From positions 558,001-622,000 of the forward strand of contig CAXBGS010000002.1 in assembly GCA_963975425.1 (NCBI GenBank): a stretch of 64,000 nucleotides of DNA, written 5' to 3'. The notes under the pieces are model-generated. The model was not told where the DNA came from, did no database searches, and saw only the letters and a list, made by a program, of their open reading frames with translations. Positions 61,939-64,000 of this stretch are shown here, piece by piece; position 1 is the first letter of the stretch, and each line of letters begins with the position of its first letter. Made by a program: the position numbers and the translations under genes. The DNA comes from CAXBGS01 sp963975425. GTDB lineage: Bacteria > Planctomycetota > Planctomycetia > Pirellulales > Pirellulaceae.

Positions 61939-64000
61939 TCAGAATTTGCGGGTGACGGAGATGCGTTTTCGGGGCTGATCGATTTCCAGCACTTTTACTT
62001 TCACGACGTCGCCGACCGCGACGATGTCGTTGGGGTCTTTGACGAATGTGTCGGACAACTGCGAGATATGAATCAGTGCGTCTTGATGGACGCCGATATC
62101 AATGAACGCGCCGAAGTGAGTGACGTTCGTGATCACGCCCTCCAACACCATCGCTTCTTTCAAGTCCGACATTTCGGTGACGTTGTCGTCGAACCGCACC
62201 GCCTTGAATTCGCTCCGCGGATCGCGGCCCGGTTTTGCGAGTTCTGAAATGATGTCCACGATGGTGGGGATTCCAAACTTTTCATTCACAAAGTCATCAG
62301 GACTCAGTTTCTGGCTAAGCGTTGCGTTGCCAACGAGCGATTTCAAATCGGTTCCCAACTTTTTTGCCATCCGAGTCACGACCTGGTAACTTTCAGGATG
62401 CACAGCGGAATCATCCAGTGGTTCATCACCCCCGCGAATCCGCAGAAAACCGGCAGCCTGCTGGAAAGCTTTCTTGCCCAGCTTGGGAACCTTGGTTAAC
62501 TGTGATCGATTGCAAAAACGTCCGTGGTTGTCTCGATAATCGACGATATTTTCGGCAATCTTTGGGCCGATGCCGGCGACGGCCGACAGCAGCGGCGCAC
62601 TTGCCATGTTCAAGTCCACACCGACGTGATTGACACAGGATTCGACAACGCGGTTGAGGCACTTTCGCAGCAATGCTTGGTTCACGTCGTGTTGGTATTG
62701 CCCCACGCCGATGGACTTGGGATCCGTCTTGACCAGTTCGGCTAGCGGGTCTTGCAATCGACGTGCGATGCTGATCGCGCCGCGAACGGTAATGTCCAAA
62801 TCAGGAAACTCTTTACCCGCCAATTCGCTGGCCGAATAGATCGAGGCGCCCGATTCACTGACCATGACCTTGGTCACATCCAATTGGTGCTCGCGGATCA
62901 AGTCGCCAACAAACGCATCGGTTTCGCGCGACGCCGTACCGTTTCCGATTGCGATCAAATCCACCTCGTGCTTTTGGATCAACGCCAGCAGCGCGCGACC
63001 GGCCGCAGCAATATCGCTTTTCGGCGGCGTCGGATAGATGGTCGTGTTGGTCACAAACTTGCCGGTCCCATCGATCACCGCAACTTTGCATCCGGTGCGA
63101 AAACCAGGATCGATTCCGATGGTGACGCGTGGCCCCGCAGGCGCCGCCATCAGCAATTCACGCAGGTTCTTTGCAAAGACACCAATCGCCTCTTCGTCGG
63201 CCTTTTCTTTTAATTGATGGATCACGGTCGATTCCGTTGCCGGCATCAACAACCTGGTATAGCAGTCTTCGACCGCCGACAACAACTCTTGATGGAACTC
63301 GAACTGTGGGTTCGATGCAAAGCGTGGTTTCAGCTGACGCAGTGCCGCATCGTCATCGAGTTGCAGCCCGATCCGCAGGATTCCTTCGGACTGGCCGCGC
63401 AACATCGCCAACAAGCGGTGTCCGGGGATGCGACTGACCGATTCCTGCCGATCGATATATTGTTCGAACTTTGCGGCCTCGTCTTTTTTGCCGCGTTTGA
63501 CGGCCGAAGTGATCTGGCCTTCTTTCATCGCCTGCCGTGTCATCCAGGTGCGAGTATCGGCGTCTTCGGACCACTGCTCGGCAACAATGTCCAATGCACC
63601 CTGCAAGGCAGATTGCGCATCCGGCACTTCTTTTTCGAGATTGACAAACGCCTTTAGCGTTTCGCCTTTCGACTTGCCAAGCGGCTGTTGTGCCAGCATC
63701 AGGTCCGCAAGCGGTTGCAGTCCGCGCTCACGCGCAATCGTCCCGCGTGTCCGACGCTTTGGCTTGAAAGGCAAATAGATCGCTTCGAGCGTCTGCAAAT
63801 CGACACAGCCGATAATCCGTTGGCGCAGCTCGTCGGTAAGCAAGTTTTGCTGGTCGATCGATTTCAGGACCGTCGTCTTTCGCGCAGCCAGCGCTGTTGC
63901 TTTTTCGAACGCGTCCTCGATCGCGCGCAGAGCGACTTCATCCAATGCCCCGGTCGCCTCTTTGCGGTACCTCGCAATAAATGGAATCGTGTTGCCGTCA
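61939..64000 (-). CDS. tex: Tex-family RNA-binding transcription accessory protein (5' end outside window)
   Basis: The frame is open to the window end; codons 63946-64000 read NTIPFIARYRKEATGALDE-type Tex N-terminal sequence, so the gene continues upstream. About 687 residues are visible. Features: N-terminal helical region, YqgF/RNase H-like domain (TIGIDPGFRTGCKVAVIDG), helix-hairpin-helix (GIGPKIAENIVDYRDNHGRF) and a C-terminal S1 domain (VITNVTHFGAFIDIGVHQDA, ending KRISVTRKF). Tex binds RNA and affects transcription or ribosome-linked processes. Only the extreme N-terminus is missing. Confidence 0.95.
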   Translation of the reverse strand, partial: DGNTIPFIARYRKEATGALDEVALRAIEDAFEKATALAARKTTVLKSIDQQNLLTDELRQRIIGCVDLQTLEAIYLPFKPKRRTRGTIARERGLQPLADLMLAQQPLGKSKGETLKAFVNLEKEVPDAQSALQGALDIVAEQWSEDADTRTWMTRQAMKEGQITSAVKRGKKDEAAKFEQYIDRQESVSRIPGHRLLAMLRGQSEGILRIGLQLDDDAALRQLKPRFASNPQFEFHQELLSAVEDCYTRLLMPATESTVIHQLKEKADEEAIGVFAKNLRELLMAAPAGPRVTIGIDPGFRTGCKVAVIDGTGKFVTNTTIYPTPPKSDIAAAGRALLALIQKHEVDLIAIGNGTASRETDAFVGDLIREHQLDVTKVMVSESGASIYSASELAGKEFPDLDITVRGAISIARRLQDPLAELVKTDPKSIGVGQYQHDVNQALLRKCLNRVVESCVNHVGVDLNMASAPLLSAVAGIGPKIAENIVDYRDNHGRFCNRSQLTKVPKLGKKAFQQAAGFLRIRGGDEPLDDSAVHPESYQVVTRMAKKLGTDLKSLVGNATLSQKLSPDDFVNEKFGIPTIVDIISELAKPGRDPRSEFKAVRFDDNVTEMSDLKEAMVLEGVITNVTHFGAFIDIGVHQDALIHISQLSDTFVKDPNDIVAVGDVVKVKVLEIDQPRKRISVTRKF

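Overview
The window is from a planctomycete, most likely a Pirellulaceae member (Rhodopirellula-like). This rests on protein families rather than rRNA: two DUF1549/DUF1553 plus DUF1501 pairs with c-type haem motifs, a protein with the planctomycete LEPR-XLL N-terminus, an SHD1-domain secreted protein, large soluble-plus-membrane Ser/Thr kinases, a formylglycine-type sulfatase, futalosine-pathway menaquinone genes and sulfotransferases. Gene density is that of a normal chromosome. I see no rRNA, tRNA, CRISPR array, insertion sequence, phage or plasmid gene.

Layout. 1-5.0 kb: the 3' end of an RND exporter gene, then nfeD-like, floA and a small coiled-coil gene (a membrane-microdomain cluster). 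5.4-13.4 kb: a HEAT-repeat lipoprotein, a secreted SHD1/beta-propeller protein, a DUF1549/1553 cytochrome-like protein with its DUF1501 partner, and a WYL regulator. 13.5-17.8 kb: a gamma-glutamylcyclotransferase-like gene, rsmG, and cysD-cysNC, which makes APS and PAPS. 17.9-24.6 kb: a large exported protein of unknown function, a sugar-phosphate isomerase-like gene, mqnD-mqnB (overlapping) and tsaD. 24.7-29.6 kb: a second DUF1501 plus DUF1549/1553 pair on the minus strand.

29.6-38.8 kb is the most unusual part. A 780-base gene-free stretch holds degenerate tandem repeats and then a run of predicted RNA stems. It leads into an ECF sigma factor, a Ser/Thr kinase with a TPR tail, a secreted LEPR-XLL protein with a decayed metzincin site and an Asp-rich then poly-Tyr C-terminus, and a TPR-sulfotransferase. 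I propose, as inference, that the sulfotransferase sulfates the acidic/tyrosine tail with PAPS, and that the sigma factor and kinase control this.

38.8-49.3 kb: a CPBP protease, a PhoPQ-activated-type hydrolase, an SGNH-like hydrolase, an unknown membrane protein, an esterase, and an RND permease/adaptor pair. 49.7-64 kb: a VOC protein, a PII protein, pckA, a sulfatase/MFS pair, a second Ser/Thr kinase next to a glycosyltransferase-sulfotransferase fusion, an SMP-30-like protein, a MoxR ATPase and tex (cut by the window end).

A second theme is that many intergenic gaps hold short tandem repeats, each with its own unit (5-29 bp), several starting on or just after a stop codon. All calls come from reading the sequence; no searches or structure predictions were run.
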